Shown here piece after piece: positions 53,434 to 63,847 of a stretch of 64,000 nucleotides of DNA. The translations under genes and the position numbers were made by a program. Below the pieces are notes generated by a model. It ran no database searches, was not told the origin of the DNA, and saw only the letters and a program-made list of their open reading frames with translations. The DNA is taken from positions 144,357 through 208,356 of the forward strand of contig NZ_VEIY01000002.1 of the NCBI RefSeq assembly GCF_007680845.1, written 5' to 3'. Origin of the DNA: Curtobacterium pusillum (lineage in GTDB: Bacteria; Actinomycetota; Actinomycetes; Actinomycetales; Microbacteriaceae). Numbering within the stretch: position 1 is the stretch's first letter; the number at the start of each line of letters is the position of its first letter.

Positions 53434-54861
53434 TTAACCGATCCGCTCGGCACGACCGAAGATGCCCTGCGGCCGGAACAGCAGGATGAGGATGAGGATC
53501 ACGAGTGCGGTGGCGTACTTGAAGTCACCCGGCAGCACGAGGTTGGTGAGCTCGACGACGATGCCGATGATCATCGACCCGACGAGCGCGCCGTACGCGG
53601 TGCCGAGTCCGCCGAGCGTGACCGAGGCGAACATGAGCAGCAGCAGCTGGAGACCGGTCTGCCAGTTCACGCCGTTGAGCACGAGTCCGAGCATCACGCC
53701 GGAGAGGCCCGCCAGGCCGGCGGCGAGCGTCCACACGAACCGGATCACCCGGTCGACGTCGATGCCGGACGCACTGGCGAGCGCCGGGTTGTCCGACACC
53801 GCCCGGGTCGCACGGCCGAAGCGGGTCTTCGCGAGGAAGAGCCCGGTGCCGACGAGGACGACGAGCGCGATCGCCATCGCCACGTACGACTGCACCGTCA
53901 GGGTGAGCCCGGCGAACGTGACCGTCTCGGGGTTGCCCTGCTGGATGCGGACGGTCGAGGCGCCGAAGAAGTACTGGAACGCGTACTGGGCGGCGATCGA
54001 GAGCCCGATCGTCACGATCATGAGCTGCGTGAGGCTGATCCGCTTCTTCCGCAGCGGCCGCCAGATGCCGGCGTCCTGCAGCCAACCCGTCGCCGCGCAG
54101 AGCAGGGTCACGACGATCCCGGTCAGCCAGATGTTCCAGCCGAGCTGGTTCGCGAAGAGGTACGCGAGCAGACCGCCGAGCGTCACCTGCTCGCCGTGCG
54201 AGAAGCTCGACAGCCCGGTGGTGCCGTAGATGAGCGAGAGCCCGACGGAGGCGAGGGCGATGAGCAGCCCGAGCCGGATGCCGGACGCGAACTGCTGCCA
54301 GGCCCGTTGCGGGGTGACGCTCGTCGCGGCGCCGGTGGTCGTGACGCCCTGCTGGTCGGAGAGCTGGAAGATCTGACCGACGTTCGCGTTGAGGCTCGCC
54401 GCGACGGTCCGCTTCGCGTCGGCCGCGTTCGTCAGGTACTGCCCCTTCGGCAGGGTGTCCTGGTCGACGCTCACGGTGTAGTTGCCGGCTTGGGTCACGC
54501 TCACGGACCAGCGACCGGTGTCGGCCGTGGTCGCGGTCTGCGAGAACCCGCCCGGACCGGCGACGTCGACGTCGACGCCGCTGACGGGCTTGCGGTCCGA
54601 GTCGGTGATGGTGCCCTGGATGCAGCCGTTCGTCGGGCTCACCGTGCACGGCTGGGTGCTGGCGGGAGCGCTGCTCGCCGACGCGGAGGCGGATGGAGCA
54701 CTCGTCGCCGCGTCGGCCCCGGGCGCCAGTGCCCAGTCGACCGCGAAGGTGGCGAGGAAGGCGAGGAACAGTACGGCGGCGAGGACCAGGCGGCTGCGGC
54801 CTGGTGCCCCGCGGCGGAGTCGGTGCGCAAGCGCTGACCCCGGCGGAGTGATGGAACCCAC
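53434..54861 (-). CDS. livH: LivH permease with N-terminal secreted carboxypeptidase-regulatory-like domain
   Basis: This 475-aa protein is much longer than LivH (about 300 aa). Residues 24-45 form a membrane helix or signal anchor. An Ala/Ser linker is followed by a beta-sandwich-like domain (about 70-135, CIQGTITDSDRKPVSGVDVD and NYTVSVDQDTLPKG). The LivH permease then runs from about 190 to the end (LIYGTTGLSSFSHGEQVTLGG, GLGTAYGALVGSMIIGI). The extra domain should face outside the membrane. The GTG at 54861 has GAGAGG eight bases upstream. It is first in livHMGF. Confidence 0.88.
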   Translation of the reverse strand: MGSITPPGSALAHRLRRGAPGRSRLVLAAVLFLAFLATFAVDWALAPGADAATSAPSASASASSAPASTQPCTVSPTNGCIQGTITDSDRKPVSGVDVDVAGPGGFSQTATTADTGRWSVSVTQAGNYTVSVDQDTLPKGQYLTNAADAKRTVAASLNANVGQIFQLSDQQGVTTTGAATSVTPQRAWQQFASGIRLGLLIALASVGLSLIYGTTGLSSFSHGEQVTLGGLLAYLFANQLGWNIWLTGIVVTLLCAATGWLQDAGIWRPLRKKRISLTQLMIVTIGLSIAAQYAFQYFFGASTVRIQQGNPETVTFAGLTLTVQSYVAMAIALVVLVGTGLFLAKTRFGRATRAVSDNPALASASGIDVDRVIRFVWTLAAGLAGLSGVMLGLVLNGVNWQTGLQLLLLMFASVTLGGLGTAYGALVGSMIIGIVVELTNLVLPGDFKYATALVILILILLFRPQGIFGRAERIG

Positions 54862-54897
54862 GGATGAGCCTCTCGTTCGGATAGTCGAGGACCCTAG

Positions 54898-56601
<1,704 letters not shown>

Positions 56602-56610
56602 CCCCGGCAC

Positions 56611-56648
56611 GCAGAACGCCCCGCTCCACCAGGAGCGGGGCGTTCTGC
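56611..56648. terminator. Two-way terminator between guaB and SDR gene
   Basis: A perfect 17-bp stem (56611-56627 with 56632-56648) with a 4-nt loop, built on GAACGCCCCGCTCC, starts 10 bases past the guaB stop. It ends 22 bases before the stop of the convergent SDR gene. Confidence 0.85.
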
Positions 56649-56669
56649 CGTTCCGGAACCGTTCCGCGC

Positions 56670-57488
56670 CTACGCCGAGCGCCAGTCGTCGGACGTGATG
56701 TGCGAGCCGCCGTGCGGGCCCATCTGCAGCATCCCGCCGTCCACCGGCAGCGAGATCCCCGTGATGTACGACGAGGCCGGCGAGGCCAGGAACGCCACCG
56801 CGGCCGCGATCTCCCACGCGTTCCCCGGACGCCCGAGCGGGACACCGGGACGGGAGATCGTGTGCGGGTCCTCGTCCTCGGCGCCCGTCATCCGCGTCGC
56901 GATCTCACCCGGGGCGACGGCGTTCGCGGTGATGCCGTGCTCGGCCAGCTCGATCGCGATGGTCTTCAGCAGGCCGCCCAGACCGTGCTTCGCCGCGTCG
57001 TAGGCGCTCGACCCGTACCGGGGCTGGTGCTCGTGCACGCTCGTGATCCCGATGATCCGCCCGCCGGTCCCCTGCGCGACCATCCGTCGTGCGGCCGCCT
57101 GGATCGTCACGAACGCGCCGTCCAGGTCGGTGGCTACGGTGTGGCGCCACTGGTCGAGGGTGATCTCGAGGAACGGCGCGTTGTCCCCGGTCCCGGCGTC
57201 CGCGACGATCACGTCGACGCCGCCGAGCTGCTCGGCGAGCCGGTCGATCACCGCCCCGGCCCCGGCGAGGTCCGTCACGTCGATCTGCTCGACGAAGACC
57301 TGCCGCCCCTCGGCGCGGACCTCGGCGGCGGTCTCCTCGGCCCGGTCGGGCTCGGACAGGTACGTGATGCCGACGTCCATGCCGGCAGCCGCCAGGGCGA
57401 CGGCGGTGGCGCGGCCGATCCCGGATTCGGCTCCGGTGACGATGGCCCGGGTGGGACGGAACTGCGTGGTCGAGGGTGTGTCGCTCAT
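56670..57488 (-). CDS. Short-chain dehydrogenase/reductase
   Basis: This 272-aa oxidoreductase has the classical SDR layout. The NAD(P) loop is TGAESGIGRATA near residue 20, and VADAG replaces the usual NNAG. Catalytic Ser lies in GITSVH and the Tyr/Lys pair in AYDAAKH. The ISLPVDGGMLQMG C-terminus is typical of the glucose-1-dehydrogenase/FabG-like branch. The substrate is unknown. It stands alone, convergent with guaB and divergent from the binding-protein gene. Confidence 0.88.
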   Translation of the reverse strand: MSDTPSTTQFRPTRAIVTGAESGIGRATAVALAAAGMDVGITYLSEPDRAEETAAEVRAEGRQVFVEQIDVTDLAGAGAVIDRLAEQLGGVDVIVADAGTGDNAPFLEITLDQWRHTVATDLDGAFVTIQAAARRMVAQGTGGRIIGITSVHEHQPRYGSSAYDAAKHGLGGLLKTIAIELAEHGITANAVAPGEIATRMTGAEDEDPHTISRPGVPLGRPGNAWEIAAAVAFLASPASSYITGISLPVDGGMLQMGPHGGSHITSDDWRSA

Positions 57489-57678
57489 GCCCCGGGACCG
57501 TACGGCCGGGAACCTGGCCGTCCGTTCAGAAGTGTCACGGGTATGTAACGAAACACCCAGGGGTGGACAACCGACACACATGCGAAACACATCCGCCCTA
57601 GTTTTCTCGACATCCCACGCGGGGACCCCGCGCTCGACCCGATGCGGTAGGGCTCCGCGCAGAGAAAGGGCTCCACGG

Positions 57679-59010
57679 ATGATCAGAACCACCCGTGCCA
57701 CCACGGCACTGGCAGTGGCGGGAGCGGCGGCGCTCCTGCTCGCCGCGTGTTCCACCACCAGCAGCAGCTCCCCGTCGTCGTCCGCGTCCAGCGGCACGAA
57801 GAAGGACCCCGCCGCCAGTTGCAAGGCCCCGGACACCCCGAGCACCGACGCGCTGAAGATCGGCACGATCCTCCCGCTCACGGGTTCGCTCGCGTACCTC
57901 AACCCGCCCGCCGAGTCCGGTGTCGGCCTCGCGGTGCAGGACATCAACGCGGCCGGCGGTGTCCTCGACAAGGACGTCAGCATCTCGCCCGCCACCGACT
58001 CCGGTGACAGCAACGACATGACCGTGTCGAGCTCGGCCGCGACGAAGCTCGTGAACGCGAAGGTCCCGGTCGCGATCGGCGCCGAGTCGTCCAGCGTCAC
58101 GCTGAACGTCATCGACCAGCTCACCAGCAACTGCATCGTGGAGATCTCCCCCGCGAACACCGCGTCCGACCTCTCGGGCTACTCGTCGTACTACTACCGG
58201 ACCGCTCCGCCGGACTCGGTGCAGGGCTCGGCCCTCGGCCAGCTCATCACCGGTGACGGCAACGCGAAGGTCGCCTTCCTCGTCTTCAACGACACGTACG
58301 GCACCGGCCTCCGCAACACCGTCCAGAAGGCCATCGAGGACTCCGGCGGGTCGGTCGTCTACGGCGCCAAGGGCAAGGGCCAGGAGTTCCCGCCCGGCCA
58401 GACGACGTTCTCGTCCGAGGTCACCGCGGCGCTCGCCACGAAGCCCGACGCCATCGTCATCCTCGCGTTCGACGAGACCAAGTCGATCATCCCCGAGCTG
58501 AAGTCCCAGAACGCCGACATGAAGACGATCTACATGTCGGACGGCAACACCGCGGACTACTCGAAGGACTTCGACAAGGGCACGCTGACCGGCGCGCAGG
58601 GCACCATCCCCGGTGCCTCGCCGAAGGACGAGTTCAAGCAGCAGCTGGCCGCGTACTACAAGAAGTCGTCGGGCAAGGACCTCGCCGACTACTCGTACGC
58701 CGCGGAGTCCTACGACGCCACGACCCTCGCCGCCCTCGCAGCGGTGAAGGGCAAGGGCACCGACTCGGGCACCATCCAGAAGAACATGGCCGCCGTGTCG
58801 GGCGCGGACGGCGGCACCGAGTGCTCGACGTTCAAGGACTGCAAGGCGATCCTCGACAAGGGTGACGACATCCACTACACGGGTCCGTCGGGCATCGGTC
58901 CGTTCGACTCGAACAACGACCCGTCGAGCGCCTACATCGGCATCTACAAGTTCGACGGCGACAACAAGCCCGTCTACCAGAGCGCCATCCAGGGCTCGGT
59001 CAAGAAGTAA
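57679..59010 (+). CDS. Branched-chain amino acid ABC transporter substrate-binding lipoprotein
   Basis: The 443-aa precursor has a signal peptide ending LLAAC with lipidated Cys at residue 24, a Ser-rich linker, and the periplasmic-binding type 1 fold. Conserved parts include IGTILPLTGSLAYLNPPAESGV, VSSSAATKLVNAKVPVAIGA and VAFLVFNDTYGTGL. GAAAGGG precedes the ATG. No permease genes adjoin it, but livHMGF lies 3 kb away without its own binding protein, so it is the likely partner. A strong hairpin follows the stop. Confidence 0.88.
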   Translation: MIRTTRATTALAVAGAAALLLAACSTTSSSSPSSSASSGTKKDPAASCKAPDTPSTDALKIGTILPLTGSLAYLNPPAESGVGLAVQDINAAGGVLDKDVSISPATDSGDSNDMTVSSSAATKLVNAKVPVAIGAESSSVTLNVIDQLTSNCIVEISPANTASDLSGYSSYYYRTAPPDSVQGSALGQLITGDGNAKVAFLVFNDTYGTGLRNTVQKAIEDSGGSVVYGAKGKGQEFPPGQTTFSSEVTAALATKPDAIVILAFDETKSIIPELKSQNADMKTIYMSDGNTADYSKDFDKGTLTGAQGTIPGASPKDEFKQQLAAYYKKSSGKDLADYSYAAESYDATTLAALAAVKGKGTDSGTIQKNMAAVSGADGGTECSTFKDCKAILDKGDDIHYTGPSGIGPFDSNNDPSSAYIGIYKFDGDNKPVYQSAIQGSVKK

Positions 59011-59027
59011 CACCCCGCACACCTCGT

Positions 59028-59071
59028 CTGGGCCCGAGTCTCGGCTGCACCAAGCCGAGACTCGGGCCCAG
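59028..59071 (+). terminator. Terminator of the binding-protein gene
   Basis: A perfect 19-bp stem, CTGGGCCCGAGTCTCGGCT (59028-59046) with 59053-59071, closes on six bases, 18 nt past the stop codon. It is among the strongest hairpins in the window. Confidence 0.85.
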
Positions 59072-59154
59072 CGTCGTTCCTCGGGTCCGGGCGCGCGAGT
59101 CCTGTCGCGCAGAGCGAGACTCGGCACACAGCCTGGAGGCGCGGCGCGGCCCCG

Positions 59155-60114
59155 TCAGGCGGGCTCGACCGCGGCAGGGGCGAGCGTCCGGCGGGCCGCT
59201 CGCGCGGCGGCGAAGGAGTCCACCGTCAGGATGACCAGGGCCAGCCAGACGATCCCGAAGCCGAACCAGCGCGCGCCCGACATCGGCTCGTGCTGCACGA
59301 CCACCCCGACGAGCAGCTGCATGATCGGCGCGAGGTACTGCGTCAGTCCCAGCGTGGACAGGCTCACCCGTCGCGCCGACGACGCGAACAAGAGCAACGG
59401 CACCGCGGTGGCCGGCCCGGTCAGCACCGTGACGAGGACGTGCACCCACCCCTCGCCCGCGAACGTCACACCACCGCCGAACCCGGTCACCCCGACGACC
59501 ACGAGCGCGACCACCGCGATCGGCAGCAGCCAGACGGTCTCCATCGAGAGACCCGAGAGCGCGTCCACCGTGCCGCCGACGCGCTTCTTCACGAGCCCGT
59601 ACAGGCCGAACGAGAACGCCAGCGCGAGGGAGATCCACGGCATCCGGCCGTACCCGATCGCGATCACGACGACCGCGACCACGCTGATGCCGACGGCCGT
59701 CCACTGCGCCGGACGGAGGCGCTCGCGGAGCACGACGACGCCGAGCGCGATCGTGACGAGCGGGTTGATGAAGTACCCGAGCGCCGCTTCGACCGTGTGG
59801 CCCGAGGTCGCCGCGGCGACGTACACCGTCCAGTTCACCAGGATGAGCACCGCGGCGAGGCCCATCACGAGCATGACCCGGCGCTGGGCGACGAGCGAGC
59901 GCGTCCGGCGCCAGGAGCGGGTCACGGCGATGGCGATCGCGCAGAACGCCAGGCCGAAGACGATCCGCCAGGACACGATCTCGAACGCGCCGGCGGGGGC
60001 CATCGCCGCGAACAGCAGCGGCATGAGTCCCCACAGCCCGTACGCGACGATCCCCTGGGCGACACCGACGGATGCCTCGCTGCGGGCCGGGCGCGCCGGA
60101 CTCGGTTCACTCAC
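59155..60114 (-). CDS. rarD: EamA family transporter RarD
   Basis: This 319-aa protein has ten predicted helices in two EamA repeats. QGIVAYGLWGLMPLLF, VSWRIVFGLAF, NPLVTIALGVVVLRERL and LGLTQYLAPIMQLLVGV are RarD-type signatures. It belongs to the drug/metabolite transporter superfamily in the inner membrane; the substrate is unknown. Half copies of the dispersed GGAGGCGCGG palindrome flank it on both sides (about 59133 and 60152). Confidence 0.88.
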   Translation of the reverse strand: MSEPSPARPARSEASVGVAQGIVAYGLWGLMPLLFAAMAPAGAFEIVSWRIVFGLAFCAIAIAVTRSWRRTRSLVAQRRVMLVMGLAAVLILVNWTVYVAAATSGHTVEAALGYFINPLVTIALGVVVLRERLRPAQWTAVGISVVAVVVIAIGYGRMPWISLALAFSFGLYGLVKKRVGGTVDALSGLSMETVWLLPIAVVALVVVGVTGFGGGVTFAGEGWVHVLVTVLTGPATAVPLLLFASSARRVSLSTLGLTQYLAPIMQLLVGVVVQHEPMSGARWFGFGIVWLALVILTVDSFAAARAARRTLAPAAVEPA

Positions 60115-60204
60115 GGAACCATCCTAGGAAGCCGCACCGACGGTCCGGGCCGGCACCGCGCCTCCCGGGACCACCGCGACCAGCGGGCGGATGCGTCGCG
60201 GACG

Positions 60205-60245
60205 CGCGAACGCCCCGCCGGCCGGAGCCGAACGGGGCGTTCGCG
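60205..60245 (-). terminator. Terminator of groES
   Basis: CGCGAACGCCCCG (60205-60217) pairs perfectly with 60233-60245 around a 15-nt loop, starting 27 bases past the groES stop on the minus strand. Confidence 0.75.
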
Positions 60246-60272
60246 TGGTCTGCTGACCAGCCGGAGCTGGAG

Positions 60273-60569
60273 CTAGGAGACGACGACCGCGAGGACGTCG
60301 CGGGCGGAGAGGACGAGGAGGTCCTCGCCCGAGTACTTGACCTCGGTGCCGCCGTACTTGGAGTAGATGACCTTGTCACCCACGGCGACGTCCAGCGGGA
60401 CGCGGTTGCCGTTGTCGTCGATGCGACCCGGTCCGACGGCGACGACCTCGCCCTCCTGGGGCTTCTCCTTCGCGGTGTCCGGGATGACCAGACCGGAAGC
60501 GGTGGTCTGCTCCGCCTCGACCTGGCGGATGACGATGCGATCCTCGAGCGGCTTGATGCTGACGGCCAC
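60273..60569 (-). CDS. groES: Co-chaperonin GroES
   Basis: The 98-aa protein [20 protein letters not shown]... is a full-length GroES lid subunit with the mobile loop [19 protein letters not shown] at residues 20-38. GTG is the start, with AGAGG upstream. No groEL follows, as is usual in actinobacteria that keep groEL elsewhere. Two CIRCE sites overlap its promoter, so HrcA should repress it outside heat stress. Confidence 0.97.
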   Translation of the reverse strand: MAVSIKPLEDRIVIRQVEAEQTTASGLVIPDTAKEKPQEGEVVAVGPGRIDDNGNRVPLDVAVGDKVIYSKYGGTEVKYSGEDLLVLSARDVLAVVVS

Positions 60570-60617
60570 GGTGACCTCTTCTTTCTCGGTACGGACTCGG
60601 TACAGATGAAAACCGGG

Positions 60618-60644
60618 TTGGCACTACGCACAGGAGAGTGCCAA
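60618..60644 (-). promoter_or_regulatory. CIRCE element (HrcA operator), promoter-distal
   Basis: TTGGCACTA (60618-60626), nine bases, then GAGTGCCAA (60636-60644). Spacing and core match CIRCE (TTAGCACTC-N9-GAGTGCTAA). On the minus strand it lies just after the groES -10, in the first transcribed bases. Confidence 0.85.
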
Positions 60645-60649
60645 CGCCA

Positions 60650-60678
60650 ACTCTAGGGGGCCACTGGCACTCGGTCAA
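60650..60678 (-). promoter_or_regulatory. groES promoter
   Basis: On the minus strand TTGACC (60678-60673) and TAGAGT (60655-60650) are separated by 17 bases. The -35 box lies in the spacer of the upstream CIRCE site, and the second CIRCE lies just downstream of the -10, so HrcA would block the promoter from both sides. Confidence 0.75.
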
Positions 60679-60690
60679 TCCGAGTGCCAG
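60664..60690 (-). promoter_or_regulatory. CIRCE element (HrcA operator), promoter-proximal
   Basis: CTGGCACTC (60664-60672), nine bases, then GAGTGCCAG (60682-60690): a perfect 9-bp dyad with the exact CIRCE spacing. It covers the groES -35 and lies 40 bases from the start of the divergent methyltransferase gene. Confidence 0.88.
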
Positions 60691-60729
60691 CACGTGTCGC
60701 ACCTCTCGGCGACCTGGGAGGATCGACGG

Positions 60730-61926
60730 GTGGAAGCCGCCGACCTCGCCCAGCTGCTGACCCCCGAGGGGATGGACCTGCTCGACCGTACGCCGGCCGT
60801 CTCGGACGGCGGTGAGATCGTCCGGGTGGTGTCCCGTCTGCGGTCCGAAGGGCACGACCCCGGCCTCGTCGCCGCTGTGCTCACCCAGGCGAAGCTGCGG
60901 CAGAAGGCCCGCGCGAAGTTCGGCGACTTCGCCGCCCGGATGCTGTTCACCGAAGCGGGTCTCGAGCAGGCGACCCGGCTGCAGGTCGCCGCGCAGCACG
61001 CCGGACGCTTCGCCGCGGCCGGGATCACCCGGGTCGCGGACCTGGGCTGCGGCATCGGCGGGGACGCCATGGCGATGGCCGCGCTCGACCTCGACGTCAC
61101 CGCGGTGGACCGCGACGAGGTGACGGCCGCCGTCGCCACCCACAACCTGTCACCGTGGCCGGACGCTCGCGTGGAGCTCGGCGACGCCGCGGCGTTCGAC
61201 CTGTCCCGGGTCGACGGCGTCTGGATGGACCCGGCACGCCGGACCTCCGGGCACTCGGACACCCGTCGCCTGGCCGACCCGGACGACTGGTCGCCGTCGC
61301 TCGACACCGTGTTCGCCGCCGCGACGACCACCCCGACCGGCGTGAAGCTCGGGCCGGGGGTCGACCGCGACCTCATCCCGGACGGTGCCGAGGCGCAGTG
61401 GACCTCCGTCGACCGGGAGGTCGTCGAGCTCGCCCTGTGGTTCGGGCCGCTCGCCCGACCGGGCATCGGGCGCGCCGCGACCGTCGTCGGTCCGCACGGG
61501 ATCGCCGAACTCGTCGGGGCCGCCGACGCCGAGGACGTCGAGGTCGGACCGCTCGGCGAGTACCTCTACGAACCCGACGGGGCCGTCATCCGCGCCCGGC
61601 TGATCGGCGACCTTGCCCGGTCGCTCGACGGTCGGATGCTCTCGGACGGGATCGCGTACGTCACCGCGGACCGCGCGGTGACGACGCCGTTCGCCCAGGG
61701 GTTCCGGGTCCTCGACACGCTGCCGCTCGACGTGAAGCAGCTCGCCGCACGACTCGCTGCCGACGGCGTCGGGACGGTCGAGATCAAGAAGCGCGGCGTC
61801 GACGTCGACCCCGCGCAGTTCCGGAAGCGCCTCCGGCTGCGCGGGGGCAGCGGGCACGCGACCCTCGTGCTCACCCGCGTCGCGGGACGGCACACCGCCG
61901 TCCTGTGCGAGCGGCTCAGCCGATGA
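60730..61926 (+). CDS. Class I SAM-dependent methyltransferase with THUMP-like C-terminal domain
   Basis: This 398-aa protein has a helical N-terminus, then the SAM-binding fold VADLGCGIGGDAMAMAALDL (about 100-120) and VWMDPARRTSG, the DPxR variant of motif IV. A C-terminal THUMP-like domain follows with VGTVEIKKRGVDVDPAQFRKRLRLRG. Proteins of this type are widespread in actinobacteria; RNA is the likely substrate class but no target is known. The GTG at 60730 is chosen for GGGAGGA upstream; a GTG at 60694 lies almost inside the CIRCE site. Its end overlaps the convergent DUF4190 gene by 11 bp. Confidence 0.85.
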   Translation: MEAADLAQLLTPEGMDLLDRTPAVSDGGEIVRVVSRLRSEGHDPGLVAAVLTQAKLRQKARAKFGDFAARMLFTEAGLEQATRLQVAAQHAGRFAAAGITRVADLGCGIGGDAMAMAALDLDVTAVDRDEVTAAVATHNLSPWPDARVELGDAAAFDLSRVDGVWMDPARRTSGHSDTRRLADPDDWSPSLDTVFAAATTTPTGVKLGPGVDRDLIPDGAEAQWTSVDREVVELALWFGPLARPGIGRAATVVGPHGIAELVGAADAEDVEVGPLGEYLYEPDGAVIRARLIGDLARSLDGRMLSDGIAYVTADRAVTTPFAQGFRVLDTLPLDVKQLAARLAADGVGTVEIKKRGVDVDPAQFRKRLRLRGGSGHATLVLTRVAGRHTAVLCERLSR

Positions 61927-62710
61927 AGGCGCCCGAGTCCGTCCCGTAGTCGTAGTCGTGCGAGTACGAGCTCCCGATGGTGCCCAGCCACACGAGGCCG
62001 ATGATCCAGAGGATCCAGAAGCCGGTCATCACCCACCCGGCGATGATGCCGGTGAGTGCGAGCCCGCGGCCGCCCTCGCCGTTCTCCTTGATCTTCCCCA
62101 GGGCGATGTGGCCGAGGATCGCACCGGCCGGGCCGAGCAGGATCGCCATGAAGAAGAGCGGGACGGCGCCGAGGCCGAACACGATCGACAGGACGGCGAG
62201 CGTGTTCGTCTTGGGGCGCTGGGCGTAGGGCTGGTACCCGGCGCCCGAGTAGCCGGGCGCTGCGTAGGGGTTCTGCGGTGCTGCGTAGGGGTTCTGGGCG
62301 TACTGGTTCTGCGGCGCGGCGTACGGGTTCTGGGGTGCGGCGTACGGGTTGTGGGGTGCGGCGTACGGGTTCTGCGGCTGCCCCGGAGCGGCGTACGGGT
62401 TCTGCTGGTGGCTCGGAGCGGCGTACGGGTTCTGCTGCTGGTTCGGCGCGCCGTACGGGTTGTGCTGCTGGGCCGGTGCCGCGTACGGGTTCTGCGGTGC
62501 GGTCTGCCCCTCCGACACGCCCTGCGCAGCGGCACCCTGGCCGGACTGCGCCCACGGGTCCGAAGCGGCCGTCCCCTGCGGCGTGTGCGGTGCCTCCGGC
62601 GCGGACCCGCCGTACTGTCCGGCCCCCGGCTCCTGCGGCTGCCCGCCCACGGACGCGTCGCGACCCGGGTCCGTCTCGCCGGGCTTCGGCCACTGGTTCT
62701 GATCGGACAC
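61916..62710 (-). CDS. DUF4190 membrane protein with NPYAAP repeats
   Basis: The 264-aa protein has a Gln/Pro/Ala-rich cytoplasmic N-terminus of about 160 residues with roughly ten NPYAAP-type repeats. Two membrane segments of the DUF4190 type follow (AVLSIVFGLGAVPLFFMAILLG and ALTGIIAGWVMTGFWILWIIGLVW), with GAILGHIALGKIKENGEGGRG between them. The function is unknown. The GTG at 62710 gives the usual SDQNQWPKPG start. Its tail overlaps the convergent methyltransferase gene by 11 bp. Confidence 0.82.
   Translation of the reverse strand: MSDQNQWPKPGETDPGRDASVGGQPQEPGAGQYGGSAPEAPHTPQGTAASDPWAQSGQGAAAQGVSEGQTAPQNPYAAPAQQHNPYGAPNQQQNPYAAPSHQQNPYAAPGQPQNPYAAPHNPYAAPQNPYAAPQNQYAQNPYAAPQNPYAAPGYSGAGYQPYAQRPKTNTLAVLSIVFGLGAVPLFFMAILLGPAGAILGHIALGKIKENGEGGRGLALTGIIAGWVMTGFWILWIIGLVWLGTIGSSYSHDYDYGTDSGAFIG
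62265..62500 (-). repeat. Coding tandem repeat (NPYAAP units)
   Basis: About ten copies of an 18-24-bp unit encoding QNPYAAP with small variations run in-frame in the DUF4190 gene. The array is prone to length change by slippage. It is not a CRISPR: units are contiguous and coding. Confidence 0.85.
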
Positions 62711-62791
62711 CGTCCACCCCTCTCGGCACCGGGTTCGTCGGCGCCCTGTGAATCCTCCCACACACGCCGACAGCCGGTGCGGGAGCGGTGG

Positions 62792-63847
62792 TCACACCTG
62801 GACGGTCGTCACCGGCAGGGTCGAGTCGGCCGCGATCCCGAGGTCGCTCGGCGCGTGCCCCTCGGCCACCAGCCGGGCCCCGATCGCGGCGATCATCGCC
62901 CCGTTGTCGGTGCAGAGGTCGAACGGCGGGATCCGCAGCTCGACGCCCGCCGCCGCGCACCGTTCGGCCGCGACCTGCCGCAGTCGGGCGTTCGCGACGA
63001 CCCCGCCGCCGAGGAGCAGCCGGTGCACCCCGGTGTCCGCGCAGGCCCGGAGCGCCTTCGTGAGGAGCACGTCGACCACCGCTTCGCGGAAGCTCGCCGC
63101 GACGTCGGCGACCGGGACCTCGCGCCCTTCGTCGCGGCAGCGCTCGACCCACCGTGCGACGGCGGTCTTCAGCCCGGAGAACGAGAAGTCGTACCGGTGC
63201 GCCGCCATGTCCTTCGGCAGCGTCAGTCCGCGGGGGAACCGGATCGCCGTCGGGTCGCCGTCCGCCGCGGCCCGGTCGATCTGCGGCCCGCCGGGGTACG
63301 GCAGTCCGAGGAGCCGCGCGACCTTGTCGAACGCCTCGCCCGCGGCGTCGTCGATCGTCTCGCCGAGGAGCTCCACGTCGCCGACCAGGTCGCGCACGAG
63401 CAGCAGGGACGTGTGCCCGCCGGACACGAGCAGCGCCACGGTCGGCAGTTCGATCGCGCTGCCGTCGGCACGGAGGACGTCCGCCCCGACGTGCCCGACG
63501 AGGTGGTTCACGCCGTACAGCGGCTTGCCGGTGGCCACGGCGAGCGCCTTCGCTGCGCCGACGCCGACCATGAGCGCGCCCGCGAGTCCGGGGCCGGCGG
63601 TCACCGCGACGGCGTCGAGCTCGTCGAGCGTCACGCCGGCCTGTGCCAGTGCCGCCTCGAGCGTCGGCGTCATCGCCTCGAGGTGGGCTCGAGCGGCGAC
63701 CTCGGGGACCACGCCGCCGTAGCGCGCGTGCTCCTCCATGCTCGACGCGATGACGTTGGCGAGCAGGGTGCTCCCCCGCACGATGCCGACGCCGGTCTCG
63801 TCGCAGCTCGTCTCGATGCCGAGCACCAGCGGTTCAGTCGTGCTCAT
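62792..63847 (-). CDS. tsaD: tRNA N6-adenosine threonylcarbamoyltransferase subunit TsaD
   Basis: This 351-aa ASKHA-fold enzyme transfers threonylcarbamoyl to A37 of ANN-decoding tRNAs. [15 protein letters not shown] opens the fold, the iron/zinc-binding HLVGHV lies near residue 111, and [11 protein letters not shown] and FSGLKTAV follow. Length is standard. Its ATG overlaps the end of rimI by 14 bp, the usual tsaB-rimI-tsaD order. Confidence 0.97.
   Translation of the reverse strand: MSTTEPLVLGIETSCDETGVGIVRGSTLLANVIASSMEEHARYGGVVPEVAARAHLEAMTPTLEAALAQAGVTLDELDAVAVTAGPGLAGALMVGVGAAKALAVATGKPLYGVNHLVGHVGADVLRADGSAIELPTVALLVSGGHTSLLLVRDLVGDVELLGETIDDAAGEAFDKVARLLGLPYPGGPQIDRAAADGDPTAIRFPRGLTLPKDMAAHRYDFSFSGLKTAVARWVERCRDEGREVPVADVAASFREAVVDVLLTKALRACADTGVHRLLLGGGVVANARLRQVAAERCAAAGVELRIPPFDLCTDNGAMIAAIGARLVAEGHAPSDLGIAADSTLPVTTVQV

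Noticed and set aside
60694..60729. Upstream GTG start for the THUMP-like methyltransferase
   Set aside because: It lies four bases from a CIRCE site and has no ribosome site. The GTG at 60730 is preceded by GGGAGGA at proper spacing.
62265..62500. Regular short repeats that at first resemble a CRISPR array
   Set aside because: The units are contiguous, in-frame and encode NPYAAP repeats in a DUF4190 protein. There are no unique spacers and no cas genes.
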